Below, piece after piece: positions 1 through 10,653 of a DNA stretch of 64,000 nt (positions within the stretch are counted from its first letter, which is position 1; the number at the start of each line of letters is the position of its first letter). Source of the stretch: Diplonema papillatum (taxonomy: Eukaryota > Euglenozoa > Diplonemea > Diplonemida > Diplonemidae); the NCBI GenBank assembly GCA_030068145.1, contig JAPJBO010000982.1, positions 1 through 64,000 on the forward strand, written 5' to 3'. A program made the translations under genes and the position numbers. Under the pieces are notes generated by a model. The model did no database searches, was not told the origin of the DNA, and saw nothing but the letters and a program-made list of their open reading frames with translations.

Positions 1-262
1 AAAGACGGGAAAATACGACCTTCAAGTGCTCCAAGACCAGACGACTGTATAGTGTTGCAAACGAATCGCAAGCACACTGAAGTTGGGACCCCAACACACT
101 GAAATCAAGTGCTCCTAGGCAGACGAACTGTTAGTGTTGCGAACGAATCGCAAACACGCTGAGATCGGGACCCCACACTGAAATCGACTGAGAACAACCT
201 GAGCGATCTCTCTTGATAAAATATTCAAGCGCCGAAGGCGCAACCACCCAATCCGACCTCCA
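1..262 (-). repeat. Inverted copy of the 343-bp repeat
   Basis: Read on the minus strand this segment matches the 343-bp unit that is tandemly arrayed from about 880 to 3000. It shares the hairpin GCGCCTTCGGCGC, the run of alternating 'CACTGAAATC...CAACACTAACAGTTCG' type segments and the flanking order. It therefore forms a long inverted repeat with the following array, separated by about 600 bases. The left end is cut by the window edge. Confidence 0.85.
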
Positions 263-880
263 CACTGAACAGCGATCTCACAAGTGCTTTGCTACTGGAG
301 ACCGAATGGATGTTGGGCAAGCAATGATGCGGTGCCCGAGTATCCGCAAGACGTATTGTTCAGCGGGAGTTGAGAGTCTCTGCCAAGGTGCTAGCTGCCG
401 CCGTGGGCCAAGCGATCAAAAGAACCAGCGACACAACCTGTTAACACTCGCAGGCGGTCGCACCCACCAGCCAGAACGCCCCCGGCTGCGCCATCATCGA
501 CGCAATCATCATCGTTTACGACAAGGCCGCGTCGTTGTAGGCGCACGGCACCAACAACGTAATTATTCTCTCTCTGATGACAGCCACACATATAGGTGGA
601 TGGGGAGACAAATAAATACATAGTTACTTACTTTCCACACTTTTGTTCTTGTTGCGCAGCCAGCTACGATGAAGCAGGACAAACCGGATTTGTACGCTAC
701 AAGTGCTGTTCCAATCCATTCGCTTGGAGGATGGTAAACCAACCCCAACTCCACCACACAGGAATGTTAACAGAGAAAACACCTCCACATCGCAAACAGC
801 GCTGGCGAAGGAGTCTTGTGGCAGCTACAGGTACTATTTTGACTTCTTCCGGGTTTTCACACTCTTTTTCGCTCGCTTTT
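263..880. other. Spacer between inverted repeat arms, no gene recognised
   Basis: No convincing coding region is seen; the short open frames here lack protein-like composition. Positions 668-770 are a diverged copy of a second repeat block (block B) that recurs near 1745-1860 and 3010-3070. Confidence 0.6.
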
Positions 881-3300
881 CGTTGATTCATAAAATCTCT
901 GTTTCGTGTGTACAAAGTCGGATTGGGTGGTTGCGCCTTCGGCGCTTCAATGTTTTATTAAGAGAGATCGCTCAGGTTGCTCCCAGTCGATTTCAGTGAG
1001 TTTGCGATTCGTCTGGCCTTGGAGCACTTGAAGGTCGTACTTTCCCCCGACGGGGTTTCCGACTTGTTCCGGTTTTACAGGCTACTTTTTGCTCGCTTTT
1101 CGTTGATTCATAAGATCTCTGTTTCGATCCGACTTTGTACACAAAGTCGGATTGGGTGCTTGCGCCTTCGGCGCTAGAATCTTTTATTAAGAGAGATCGG
1201 TCAGGTTGTTCTCAGTCGATTTCAGTGTGTGGGGTCCCAATCTCAGCGTGTTTGTGATTCGTTCGCAACACTAACAGTTCGTCTGCCTAGGAGCACTTGA
1301 TTTCAGTGTGTGGGAGTCCCAACTTCAGCGTGTTCGTGATTCGTTTGCAACACTATACAGTCGTCTGGCCTTGGAGCACCTGCATCTCGTACTTTCCCTC
1401 GATGGGGTTTCCGACTTGTTCCGGGTTTACAGGCTCCTTTTTGCTCGCTTTTCGCTGATTCATAAGATGTCTGTTTCGTGTGTACAAATCGGTTTCGGTG
1501 GTTGCGCCTTCGGCGCTTGAATCTTTTATTAAGAGAGATCGCTCAGGTTGTTCTCAGTCGATTTCAGTGTGTGGGGTCCCAATATCAGTTAGTTTGCGAT
1601 TCGTTTGCAACACTAACAATTCGTCTGCCTAGGAGCACTTGATTTCAGTGTGTGGGGTGCCAACTTCAGCGTGTTTGTGATTCGTTTGCAACATTAAACT
1701 GTCGTCTGGCCTTGAAGCACTTGAAGGTCGTTTGAGTGTCGGGGCAGCACAACCCTGATTCGTGGGCTACAAGCGGTGTTCGCATCCACTCGCTTGGAGG
1801 ATGAAACCCAACCCCCCTACATCACCACACAGGAATGTTGGAAGCAGAGAAGCCGCACCAGAAGCGGTATGGGAGTCATTGCCGATCTGTGGAAGGTTCA
1901 GGTACTTTTTGAAGTGCACTTTTCGCTGATACAATATGCAAGCACCATACAGGACATTGAAACAGCCTCGGAACCGTGCCGGCCTTAGTTCTTGTTGGCT
2001 GATCAGTGGTATGCCGTAGCATCTTTTCGTGCACTTTCCCGCTGATTCCCTGTTGTCGTGTACAAAGTCGGATTGGGTGGTTGCGCCTTCGGCGCTTCAA
2101 TCTTTTATTAAGAGAGATCGCTCAGGTTGTTCCCAGTCGCTTTCAGTGTGTGGGGTCCCAATCTCAGTGTGTTTGCGATTCGTTCGCAACACTAACAGTT
2201 CGTCTGCCTAGGAGCACTTGATTTCAGTGTGTGGGAGTCCCAACTTCAGCGCGTTTGCGATTCGTTTGCAACACTATACAGTCGTCTGGCCTTGGAGCAC
2301 CTGCATCTCGTGCTTTCCCCCGACGGGGTTTCCGACTTGTTCCGGTTTTACAAGCTACTTTTTGCTCGCTTTTCGTTGATTCATAAGATCTCTGTTTCGT
2401 GTGTACAAAGTTGGATTGGGTGGTTGCGCCTTCGGCGCTTGAATCTTTTATTAAGAGAGATCGCTCAGGTTGTTCTCAGTCGATTTCAGTGTGTGGGGTC
2501 CCAATCTCAGCGTGTTTGCGATTCGTTCGCAACACTAACAGTTCGTCTGCCTAGGAGCACTTGATTTCAGTGTGTGGGAGTCCCAACTTCAGCGTGTTTG
2601 CGATTCGTTTGCAACACTATACAGTCGTCTGGCCTTGGAGCACCTGCATCTCGTGCTTTCCCCCGATGGGGTTTCCGACTTGTTCCGGTTTTACAAGCTA
2701 CTTTTTGCTCGCTTTTCGTTGATTCATAAGATCTCTGTTTCGTGTGTACAAAGTTGGATTGGGTGGTTGCGCCTTCGGCGCTTAAATATTTTATTAAGAG
2801 AGATCGCTCAGGTTGTTCTCAGTCGATTTCAGTGTGTGGGGTCCCAATCTCAGCGTGTTTGCGATTCGTTCACAACACTAACAGTTCGTCTGCCTAGGAG
2901 CACTTGATTTCAGTGTGTGGGAGTCCCAACTTCAGCGTGTTTGCGATTCGTTTGCAACACTAAACAGTCGTCTGGCCTTGAAGCCCTTGAAGGTCGTTTA
3001 AGTGTCGGGGCAGCACAACCCTGATTCGTGGGCTACAAGCGGTCCCCTACATCACCACACAGGAAAGTTGGAAGCAGAGAAGCCACCCCCAGAAGCGGTA
3101 TGGGAGTCATTGCCGATCTGTGGAAGGTACAGGTACTTTTTGAAGTGCACTTTTCGCTGATACAATATGCAAAAACCATACAGGACATTGAAACGGCCTC
3201 GGAAACGTGCCGGCCTTAGTTCTTGTTGGCTAAACAGTGGTATGCTGTAGCATCTTTTCGTGCACTATCCCGCTGATTCGTTCGCAACACGAGCAGTTTA
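880..3300 (+). repeat. Composite tandem repeat: 343-bp units plus block B
   Basis: Units of 343 bp follow each other head to tail. The segments beginning at 2229 and 2572 are almost identical over their whole length, and partial units lie at 880-1300, 1300-1700 and 2900-3000. Block B (about 300 bases, with 'GGGCTACAAGCGGT') interrupts the array near 1745-2030 and 3010-3260, giving a longer period of about 1.26 kb. Open frames in the units (about 111 codons) are the same sequence repeated and are not taken as genes. Confidence 0.85.
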
Positions 3301-3627
3301 GGAGCACTTGATTGCAGTGTATACTTGAGCTCAGCGTGTTTGTGATCTGTTTGCAACACTTTAAAGTCGTCTGCCTCGGATCACTTCATTTCAGACTACG
3401 ACTAGAGTATTGCTGCAAGTGCTCAAGTGCAAACTGCTACTATTACGGCCGTGAAGCGCACACCGGACACAAAGCAAGACGACCGCATGACACGACACGT
3501 GCAAAGAGTTCTAAGGTCGATAGCGGCTTTGTGCAGTATCATCAGAGTTCTTTTTTTCCGACGTTTTTTCTCGACATTTTTTCACCTTTCCCCCCCCAAT
3601 TATTTTTCCGGAACTTTCTCCGAAAAA
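3301..3627. other. No gene recognised
   Basis: The first 100 bases are a degraded end of the preceding repeat. The rest is unique sequence running into a pyrimidine-rich stretch (3540-3610), with no supportable feature. Confidence 0.5.
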
Positions 3628-4053
3628 GGTACCGATAAGGTCGCAACCTCAAAAATAGGTACCGATAAGGTCGCAACCTCCAAAAGAGGTACCGATACCG
3701 TCGCACTCTCAAAAGGTACCGATAAGGTCGCACCTCGTCTTTTTTTCAGACTGCTTTTTTCTCGAAAAAAAATTTTCCGTTTTTTCTTCTTCAAAAAGGT
3801 ACCGATAAGGTCGCAACCCCAAAAAGGTACCGATAAGGTCGCAACCTCCAAAAAAGGTACCGATAAGGTCGCAACCTCCAAAAGAGGTACCTATAACGTC
3901 GCAACCTCCAAAAGAGGTACCGATAACGTCGCAACCCCAAAAAGGTACCGATAAGGTCGCACCTCAAAAAGGTACCGATAAGGTCGCAACCCCCAAAAGG
4001 TACCGATAAGGTCGCAACCCAGAAATGGGCAAAAGAGGTACCGATAAGGTCTC
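3628..4053. repeat. Minisatellite with GGTACC in every unit
   Basis: About 13 units of 25-31 bases, consensus GGTACCGATAAGGTCGCAAC followed by CTCAAAAA, are interrupted at 3740-3798 by a T/A-rich stretch. Each unit carries the palindrome GGTACC. Variants (GATACC, TATAAC, GATAAC) show point changes between units. Frames stay open on both strands only because of the unit length. Confidence 0.9.
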
Positions 4054-4185
4054 ATGCGACGTTATCGGGACCGCCGCCATCTAGGGGTCGAACTGAGTAT
4101 TGAGCACCCGAAGCTACGGGCAAGCACCAGGGTCGCGAGATTCTGCAACGTACGCAAAGTCGCAAACTCCGAAAAAAAATATGCC

Positions 4186-4250
4186 GAACCGGGTAAAACC
4201 TGGGACACCCAGGCCCATTTTTGGGGGGTTTCCCAGGTTTTACCCGGTTC
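4186..4250. repeat. Inverted repeat, 20-bp perfect arms
   Basis: Arms 4186-4205 and 4231-4250 are exact reverse complements (GAACCGGGTAAAACCTGGGA on the left). They enclose a 25-base C/G-rich loop in which a few more pairs can form. It would fold into a strong hairpin in RNA or extruded DNA. No gene boundary nearby explains it. Confidence 0.9.
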
Positions 4251-4864
4251 AACAAAAATCCAATTACGGTAACTTCTCTTTTGGCAAGTCAGGCCAGCCC
4301 ACGAAGTCATTTGAGAGCCGTTCTCTCTTACGTATGACCGTGCGCGCACATCAAAATGGCAGCACAACAATAAACATAAGCACTCGAATTTACGAAAGGA
4401 AAACGTTGGGAGCACGGGTCCTGGGCATTGAAAAAGTGATGGCCTTGGTCATCCAATCCTCTGTTCTCACTTATCTTCCTCGCACATAGATGCAAAGCTC
4501 CGACTTGCACTGAATCTCGTGCTTTCAGAGCTACAAGGGGCTGTCCAACCCGCGAAATACGACGACTCTTCCATCCAATGCACGACACTTTTCATTATTC
4601 CCGGTGAACCCGTCATTCTTAAAGACAGAGAGAGAGAGACGAAGTGAATTCTTTTGATTTCCTTCTTCCAAGAAATTTTCAATGATTAATTGATTGAAAA
4701 ACAGGTAAAGGAGGTGGACACTGAAAAGAAACTGTGTCGATTGAACATGTGCTTCAAACGTCAGGTTCTTGTAACCTGAGGCGAAAGGTGGTGCGATTCG
4801 AAGCTCGCAGTGCTTCGTTCGTTCCTCCGATACGTAGCCAAGGAGTCATGCGCAGTCAGACCAA
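4251..4864. other. No gene recognised
   Basis: Only short uninformative open frames are present. A purine-rich GAGA run lies at 4625-4640. Nothing else can be supported. Confidence 0.5.
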
Positions 4865-4868
4865 ATAC

Positions 4869-5081
4869 CATGCAGGGTCAAAACCTTGTGTCTTTTTAAA
4901 ACGCTCCTGCGGGGCCGATGGAGCCCTAAAAATTTTTTCGGAAAAAAAAAATTTTGCTCAACTTCCTCAAAAATTACTGCAGAGTTTGTTCCAAACTTTT
5001 AAAATTCAAAAAACCCATTTTTTTTCTGGAATTTTTTTTTTTTGCCATTTTCAAAAAGACACAAGGTTCTGACCCTGCATG
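4869..5081 (+). mobile_element. MITE-like element, copy 1
   Basis: A 213-bp element with terminal inverted repeats of about 30 bp starts CATGCAGGGTCAAAACCTTG and ends with its near reverse complement. The interior is T/A-rich. Direct repeats ATAC (4865-4868 and 5082-5085) flank it as a 4-bp target duplication. There is no coding capacity, so it would depend on a transposase elsewhere. Confidence 0.85.
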
Positions 5082-5301
5082 ATACAGGGCTCCTACCCGA
5101 AGTGCGACTGCTACAAAACCAAAAACATTGCCCTACGCACAACGGAAAAAATTGCAAACGAATCCAACCATCGGGTTTAGCTGACGGAATGCAGCTTGTC
5201 GTCCATCATTGGTGCACCGAGCGCGCCTAATGCCTAGCGCACCAGCACTTCGCAGGCCCATCCTACGACGTTACATTCCATGCGGCACTGGGCGTACATA
5301 C

Positions 5302-5513
5302 CATGCAGGGTCAAAACCTTGTGTCTTTTTAAAACGCTCCCGCGGGGCCGATGGAGCCCTAAATTTTTTTTTGGAAAAAAAAATTTTTGCTCAACTTCCT
5401 CAAAAATTACTGCAGAGTTTGTTCCAAACTTTTAAAATTCAAAAAACCCAATTTTTTTCCGGAAACTTTTTTTTTGCCACTATCAAAAAGACACAAGGTT
5501 TTGACCCTGCATG
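5302..5513 (+). mobile_element. MITE-like element, copy 2
   Basis: A 212-bp copy in the same orientation as copy 1, with TIRs CATGCAGGGTC/GACCCTGCATG and 4-bp direct repeats ATAC at 5298-5301 and 5514-5517. It interrupts the third CBM1-like module of the minus-strand gene between DKQG and YAQC. Confidence 0.9.
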
Positions 5514-5995
5514 ATACCCTGCTTGTCCATTGTAAAGCACTTTCTGCCAGCAGTGCAGCATCCTGGTGCACCGACACAGCTGTCGTTGTCCTTGATAACT
5601 TCAGCGCACGCCACAGCGGACGTCGGCACAGGTGTCAGTTTATACTCGAGCGTAACAGCATTTCTGGCCGCTCGCGTTGATCGCGTTAGAATGTTGCAAG
5701 TCCAGCAGTCATCAGTAGGGCTGCAGCTCGGGCGGCACTGGGCGATTGTTCCCGCAGGGTCCATCGTGTAACACTGTGTACCATCCTCGCAACAGCTTGG
5801 CGCCTGACTGCAGCTGCTCCACGTTTTGATGACTCTGTCGCACGGCGTCACATCGTCACACGTGAACCCATCGACCACAGGATCGCATGTTTCACGACAC
5901 TGGCGTATGTCCCCATGTCGTTCAATGTGTAACACCTAGTTCCCGCAGCACAGCACCCTGGGTCATCCTGGCAACTGCATCCCAATGCAATGTAT

Positions 5996-6207
5996 CATGC
6001 AGGGTCAGAACCTTGTGTCTTTTTGGAAATGGCCAAATTTTTATTTCCAGAAAAAAAATGGGTTTTTTGAATTTCAAAATTTTGGAACAAACTCTGCGGT
6101 AATTTTTGCGGAAGTTGAGCAAAATTTTTTTTTGCCAATTTTTTTTTTTGGGGTCCATCGGCCCCGCGGGAGCGTTTTAAAAAGACACAAGGTTCTGACC
6201 CTGCATG
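5996..6207 (-). mobile_element. MITE-like element, copy 3
   Basis: A 212-bp copy in the opposite orientation to copies 1 and 2, flanked by GTAT at 5992-5995 and 6208-6211 (ATAC on the other strand). It sits between the Pro/Thr linker (PGPGQCTEY) and the first Cys-rich module of the broken CBM1-like gene. Confidence 0.9.
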
Positions 6208-6324
6208 GTATTCCGTACACTGCCCAGGCCCTGGTGCTGCCGTCGTCGGAGCACTTGTCGGAGGTGCACTGGTCGGTGACACCGGCGTGGGGGAAGGCCT
6301 GGTTGGTGGAGCATTCGAAGGCGG

Positions 6325-7275
6325 GGCATCCGTCGGTGCGTTCGTCGGTGGTGCATACGTGGGCGGTGCGTCCGTCGGTGGTGCAGACGTAGGCGGTGCA
6401 TTCGTCGGTGGTGCAGACGTAGGCGGTGCAGACGTAGGCGGTGCGTTCGTCGGTGGTGCAGACGTAGGCGGTGCGTTCGTCGGTGGTGCAGACGTAGGCG
6501 GTGCGTTCGTCGGTGGTGCAGACGTAGGCGGTGCGTTCGTCGGTGGTGCAGACGTAGGCGGTGCATTCGTCGGTGGTGCAGACGTAGGCGGTGCATTCGT
6601 CGGTGGTGCAGACGTAGGCGGTGCGTTCGTCGGTGGTGCAGACGTAGGCGGTGCATTCGTCGGTGGTGCAGACGTAGGCGGTGCGTTCGTCGGTGGTGCA
6701 GACGTGGGCGGTGCATTCGTCGGTGGTGCAGACGTAGACGGTGCAGACGTAGGCGGTGCATTCGTCGGTGGTGCAGACGTAGGCGGTGCGTTCGTCGGTG
6801 GTGCAGACGTAGGCGGTGCATTCGTCGGTGGTGCAGACGTAGGCGGTGCGTTCGTCGGTGGTGCAGACGTAGGCGGTGCATTCGTCGGTGGTGCAGACGT
6901 AGGCGGTGCAGACGTAGGCGGTGCGTTCGTCGGTGGTGCAGACGTAGGCGGTGCATTCGTCGGTGGTGCAGACGTAGGCGGTGCGTTCGTCGGTGGTGCA
7001 GACGTAGGCGGTGCATTCGTCGGTGGTGCAGACGTAGGCGGTGCAGACGTAGGCGGTGCGTTCGTCGGTGGTGCAGACGTAGGCGGTGCATTCGTCGGTG
7101 GTGCAGACGTAGGCGGTGCGTTCGTCGGTGGTGCAGACGTGGGCGGTGCGTTCGTCGGTGGTGCAGACGTGGGCGGTGCATTCGTCGGTGGTGCAGACGT
7201 AGGCGGTGCGTTCGCCGGTGGTGCAGACGTGGGCGGTGCGTTCGTCGGTGGTGCAGACGTAGGCGGTGCGTTCGG
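6325..7275. repeat. 30-bp (2 x 15) coding minisatellite
   Basis: About 30 units of GGCGGTGCATTCGTCGGTGG plus TGCAGACGTA, with occasional single 15-bp half units (for example near 6415, 6735, 6905, 7030). The unit is a multiple of three and lacks stops, so several frames on both strands are open throughout. The minus-strand frame giving SAPPT/NAPPT joins in frame to the linker of the CBM1-like gene and is the biologically sensible one. The Gly/Val/Ala frame on the plus strand and the Cys/Thr and His/Arg frames are by-products. A third-position A/G alternation marks two unit types. Confidence 0.85.
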
Positions 7276-7290
7276 GAGTGCGCTTCGGGA

Positions 7291-8314
7291 TCACGCGGAT
7301 CACTTCGACGCCCGTCCATCCGGCCGCGTGCAGAAACGCCGCCGCCTGCACTGGCGAGATCGTCCGCGGAAACCCGTCGACGTCCCAGACCAGGCCCGGC
7401 TGTCCCGGCTGCTCCTCCTCCTGCGCGGCTGCTGTCCCCAGCAGCGCTCTCATCGCCGCTTCGGCCTGCTCACCCTCCCCTTTCAGGACGCCCATGCCGC
7501 GCACACTGACGATGAGGCTCGTTTTCGCGCGCGCGGCGGCTTCCCTTGCCTCGTCCAGGGCAAGGTCGTCCCTCAGCCAGAGAGCGCCCCTCCCGTCTCC
7601 TTTCAGCGTCGTGAAGACGCCTTGCTTCCCGGAAGCCGCCAAGGCGCCCTCCTTGCTTCGTCCTGCGACTCTCAGTAGAGCGCGGATCTGGGCCGTGGGG
7701 CCGGGGGTGCCGCGCGTCTCGATCCCCGTAAGCGACACGATGTCCTCCCGGGGCACGCCTTCTCCCACGAAGTGGCCCGTCAGCCAGGCCCTGGCGTCCG
7801 CCCCGCAGCCCGTCCACGCCTCCGCCGTCGTGTACCGTCGTGCGACTACCACGGATACCCTGTGTTCGTCCGCAGGCGGCAGAGGCGCGCAAGTCTTGCG
7901 GAGCAGCGTCCCGACCAGCTCGTCGCCAAGCTGCAGCAGGACGGCGGGGCGGACTTCGGTCCGCAGCCCTCTGCGCGTCGCCACCGCCGTCTCCACCCCC
8001 CCGGCTTCGCGCCTCCTGGCCCCGAGGACGACCACAGCCAGTCGTCCCTTCCGGGTGCCCTTCTTCGCCAACTCAATGGCGTCCGCCCATGTCACCAGGG
8101 CCACGCCCTGCGTCGTCTCCGGCTTCCTCACGTCGTCGGCCGTCACGACCGGAACGGGCCAGTCCTCCGGCCTGAGCTGCGGCAGCGGGCCTCGCCGCTT
8201 TTCCACCAGCACCCAGCCAGAGCCAGGTGCTTTCGTGTCGTTGGCCTGCGTCGGCCGCGGCGGCTCAGCAGAGTCGCCGCGTTGCCCGGGGCCACCGCGT
8301 GGAGGTGCAGGCAT
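7291..8314 (-). pseudogene. LINE retrotransposon N-terminal region (ORF1-like), truncated
   Basis: From an ATG at 8314 about 340 residues of protein-like sequence run to near 7291, rich in Ala, Arg and Val. It ends with a segment (VWDVDGFPRTISPVQAAAFL, then a GW motif) that resembles the small RNA-binding-type fold in the N-terminal region of LINE polyproteins of dinoflagellates and related algae. The frame then runs into the minisatellite, so the remainder of the element (endonuclease, RT) is absent. It lies head to tail behind the 3' end of another LINE fragment on the same strand. Assignment rests on general resemblance only. Confidence 0.5.
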
Positions 8315-8331
8315 GATGTTTTGTGTATTTC

Positions 8332-8337
8332 TTTATT
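8332..8337 (-). promoter_or_regulatory. Poly(A) signal AATAAA of the LINE 3' end
   Basis: AATAAA on the minus strand sits just after the LINE 3' untranslated segment and about 20 bases before the ATG of the following fragment. Placement fits a LINE 3' end, but no poly(A) tail is visible. Confidence 0.35.
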
Positions 8338-8339
8338 TG

Positions 8340-10324
8340 ATATTTCGTCCAGCCCCGAATTTGTTGCAGTAGTGAGTGTGTGGGCCTTTGAAGCGTGGAT
8401 GATGCCTCTCGCGCTGCTCCCCTTTAGAGGTTCCTGGTCCATGCCAGGTGGACCGTCGTATTGGCGAGCAGCAGCCTCTGCCATGACAAAGCTCAGCCGG
8501 TGGTAGGCCAGCTGGGACACCGCCGCAAAGGGCTCCTAGTCGTGTCGCCTGTGCGACACGATTGCCTTCAGCTCCGGCCGCGCCGAACGTGTCGACAACC
8601 AAGGGGACTAGGATGCCTCGGAGAAGTCGTTGCTCCGTCCAGACCGCCTCCTCGTACTTCTTCCGCTTCACGTCCTCGTATTTCGTCGCCGCCCGGGTTC
8701 TCGACCGCGTGCTCCAAGCCGCGCGCCTGGAGCGGGAACGTGATCGCTACGTCGATCATCCGGGCCCTCTCCTCGCGCTGGTACATGATGTCGAGGCGCA
8801 GCCGTTTGAAACCCTTCCCTATAAAGGGCGCGGCCTCGACCGCGGGCGTCAGGACGGCTTCTCTCGCTAGTTTGGCCACCTCGTCCTGGAGCGCCGTGTG
8901 TGCCTGTGTCCGCAGTCCCACGTTCATGCACGTGAGGGAGTGGTCCCCGAAGACGTCGGCCACGTTCTTGTCGCACAGCCGGCACATCCTCTCCTCTGCT
9001 GCCACAGCGAGGCCCAATCTCTAGGACATTCCACTCCATCGCCGACAGCCACATGTGGGCCGGCGCGTCGGGGGTCCCGTCCAGCCACGAGGACGCGTGC
9101 AGCTCGCGTCCTCTGAGGCCTTCTGGCCGGTGCCAGAGTCGGGTGATTGTGGTTCTTCGCTCGCATCTTCGCATTGGCGTCGTCGGGTCGCAGCTGGGGG
9201 CCGCGCTGCCTTGGAAGGTGTCCGCCGGGCTGGGGTGTTGGTCCATCGTCGCTGTGCTGGGGGCACGGGAGACGGGCGGGCCCCTCTCAGCACGTCGCCA
9301 TGGCGCCGCGGGATCGGTCGTAGTTGAGGGTTTTAGGTCGAGGCCATGGCTGGAGGATTCGTTGCTTGTCTCTCCGCGCTTGCGTCGGAGCCCGCATTGG
9401 TGCACCACAACGTGTCAGGAGGTGCTTTAAGCAGCACTCGATGTCGGCATCGTCGTCGGGCCCGTGGTGGTCCCGGCAGCATTGCTCCGGCTTGATCATT
9501 GCACGCGTTTTGCACCGGCTACACTTCGTTTTCGAGCATGTGTCGCAGATTGTGCGGCGCCCTTCCGTCATGGCCAGCGACGCAGGCACCAGCACCGGCT
9601 GCACAGAGCGTGTCAGCGTCGGCCTCAGCACCTCCCACTCCGTGGGTCCCAGCACGTTCAGCACGCAAAGCCGAGTCGTATTGTGGGAACACGTCTCGAC
9701 CCCACGTCTCGTTCGACAGGCAAGGCACGCGCAGCACAGGCCTTCAGGACAGCCGTCTCCACACCCGCGAAGGCGGGACGCAGTAGCCTGTCGGTCACCC
9801 GTGGCACGCCGTTCGAGCGAAGGCTCTTCACCGTGTCCATTCCCCGTGGGAAGCGGCGAAGGCAGCTGCAAGGTTTCGCACAGGTTGCACAGCGTCTTGA
9901 GCAGCGTCCACAGCCTGGTGCCCCATCTGGATGTTGTGCAAGTCTTTGACATTCCACAGGACCTCCCAGTTGTCGCCACCTCGCTCTTCGCCCGGTTGAG
10001 GTGCATCCCCGAGACCGCCCCCTCGCCCTCGAAGTGCCTCAGCCATTCTATCAGCACTGCCCACGGCCGCGATCGCACCGATGTCGAGGTAGAAGGAGCG
10101 CGCTTCGACCCGCGGCCTGTCGGCGCTCGTAGCTCCTCCGCCACCTTCGCTACCAGGGCCCGGGGATCGGCACCAGTCTGTCGCGTGAGCGTGCACACAT
10201 CCTGGCAAAGACAGGCACATTGGGCCAGGCGTGCAGAAATCACTTGCGCACGTGTCAGGCAAGCACCGGCAACACAGGTCGCAAGTGCCAACGAAGTAGC
10301 CGCATGGGGGACCCCCAGTCCCAA
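8340..10324 (-). pseudogene. LINE retrotransposon 3' half: RT end, zinc knuckle, endonuclease-like domain
   Basis: Several minus-strand frames together give the C-terminal half of a non-LTR polyprotein. Near 10090-9970 is an RT palm segment (FYLDIGAIAAVG, then GMHLNRAKSEV); one Asp of the usual Y-x-DD is missing and the frame shifts within it. Frame switches continue to about 9300. From 9017 to 8570 comes a knuckle C-x2-C...GDHSLTC and a region ending RMIDVAITFP that resembles the restriction-like endonuclease of R2-type and algal LINEs. This is followed by KRKKYEEAV and PLVVDTFGA in the next frame (8671-8333). Shifts and the damaged active site make it inactive. The last about 70 bases (8377-8445) recur at 44577-44643. 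Confidence 0.65.
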
Positions 10325-10653
10325 TCAGGGAAACTCCCCGAAACTACCCGAAACTCCCCGAAACTTGGGTTGGGATCAGGTGGCCCCTCCGACTTTCTCC
10401 ATGATGCTAGCATCATCCCTTACTACCCCAACAACTGACTACAGTTCCCCCGAAACCACAAAGAAGAACACGAAACGGATGTCAGCAGGCTAGAAACATG
10501 AAGTGCACTTGCTTATTTCACGCCCCAATCTCCAACTTTCTCCATGATGCTAGTGTCATCCCTCATTACCCCAACAGCTGACTAAAGTTCCCCCCCAGTT
10601 TTTACACAGATTGCGGGGCTCGGTTCTGGGGGGGAAAGGCTGGAAGAAGCCCG
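10325..10653. repeat. Direct repeat pair, no gene
   Basis: Two copies of a segment of about 75 bp (ACTTTCTCCATGATGCTAG..., ending ...AGTTCCCCC) lie at 10390-10460 and 10536-10600. Nothing else is recognised. Confidence 0.7.

Larger units (their letters stand above)
5234..7290 (-). pseudogene. Broken secreted CBM1-like protein gene with Pro/Thr-rich linker
   Basis: Read on the minus strand, one frame runs through a long linker of SAPPT and NAPPT repeats (about 7275-6325) and then PTSAPTTAAPGPGQC. Three Cys-rich modules follow, of the form (S)C-x4-5-CC-x2-G-x2-C-(Y/F)T-(M/L)-x6-QCR-x2-C. This spacing resembles the fungal-type cellulose-binding domain CBM1. Mucin-like linker plus CBM modules is typical of secreted wall or polysaccharide-binding proteins; that function is inferred. 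The gene is broken in three places. Two MITEs lie inside it (5996-6207 and 5302-5513). A one-base frameshift near 5905 falls inside module 1, between TYA and QCR. Removing each MITE with one copy of its target duplication returns the reading frame. The stop lies at 5234-5236. The 5' end is lost where LINE sequence starts near 7290. Confidence 0.6.

Noticed and set aside
6287-7678. 463-codon plus-strand frame rich in Gly, Val and Ala (silk-like)
   Set aside because: It is the complement of the SAPPT/NAPPT linker minisatellite. The linker frame continues in frame into Cys-rich modules on the minus strand, while the plus frame has no supporting context.
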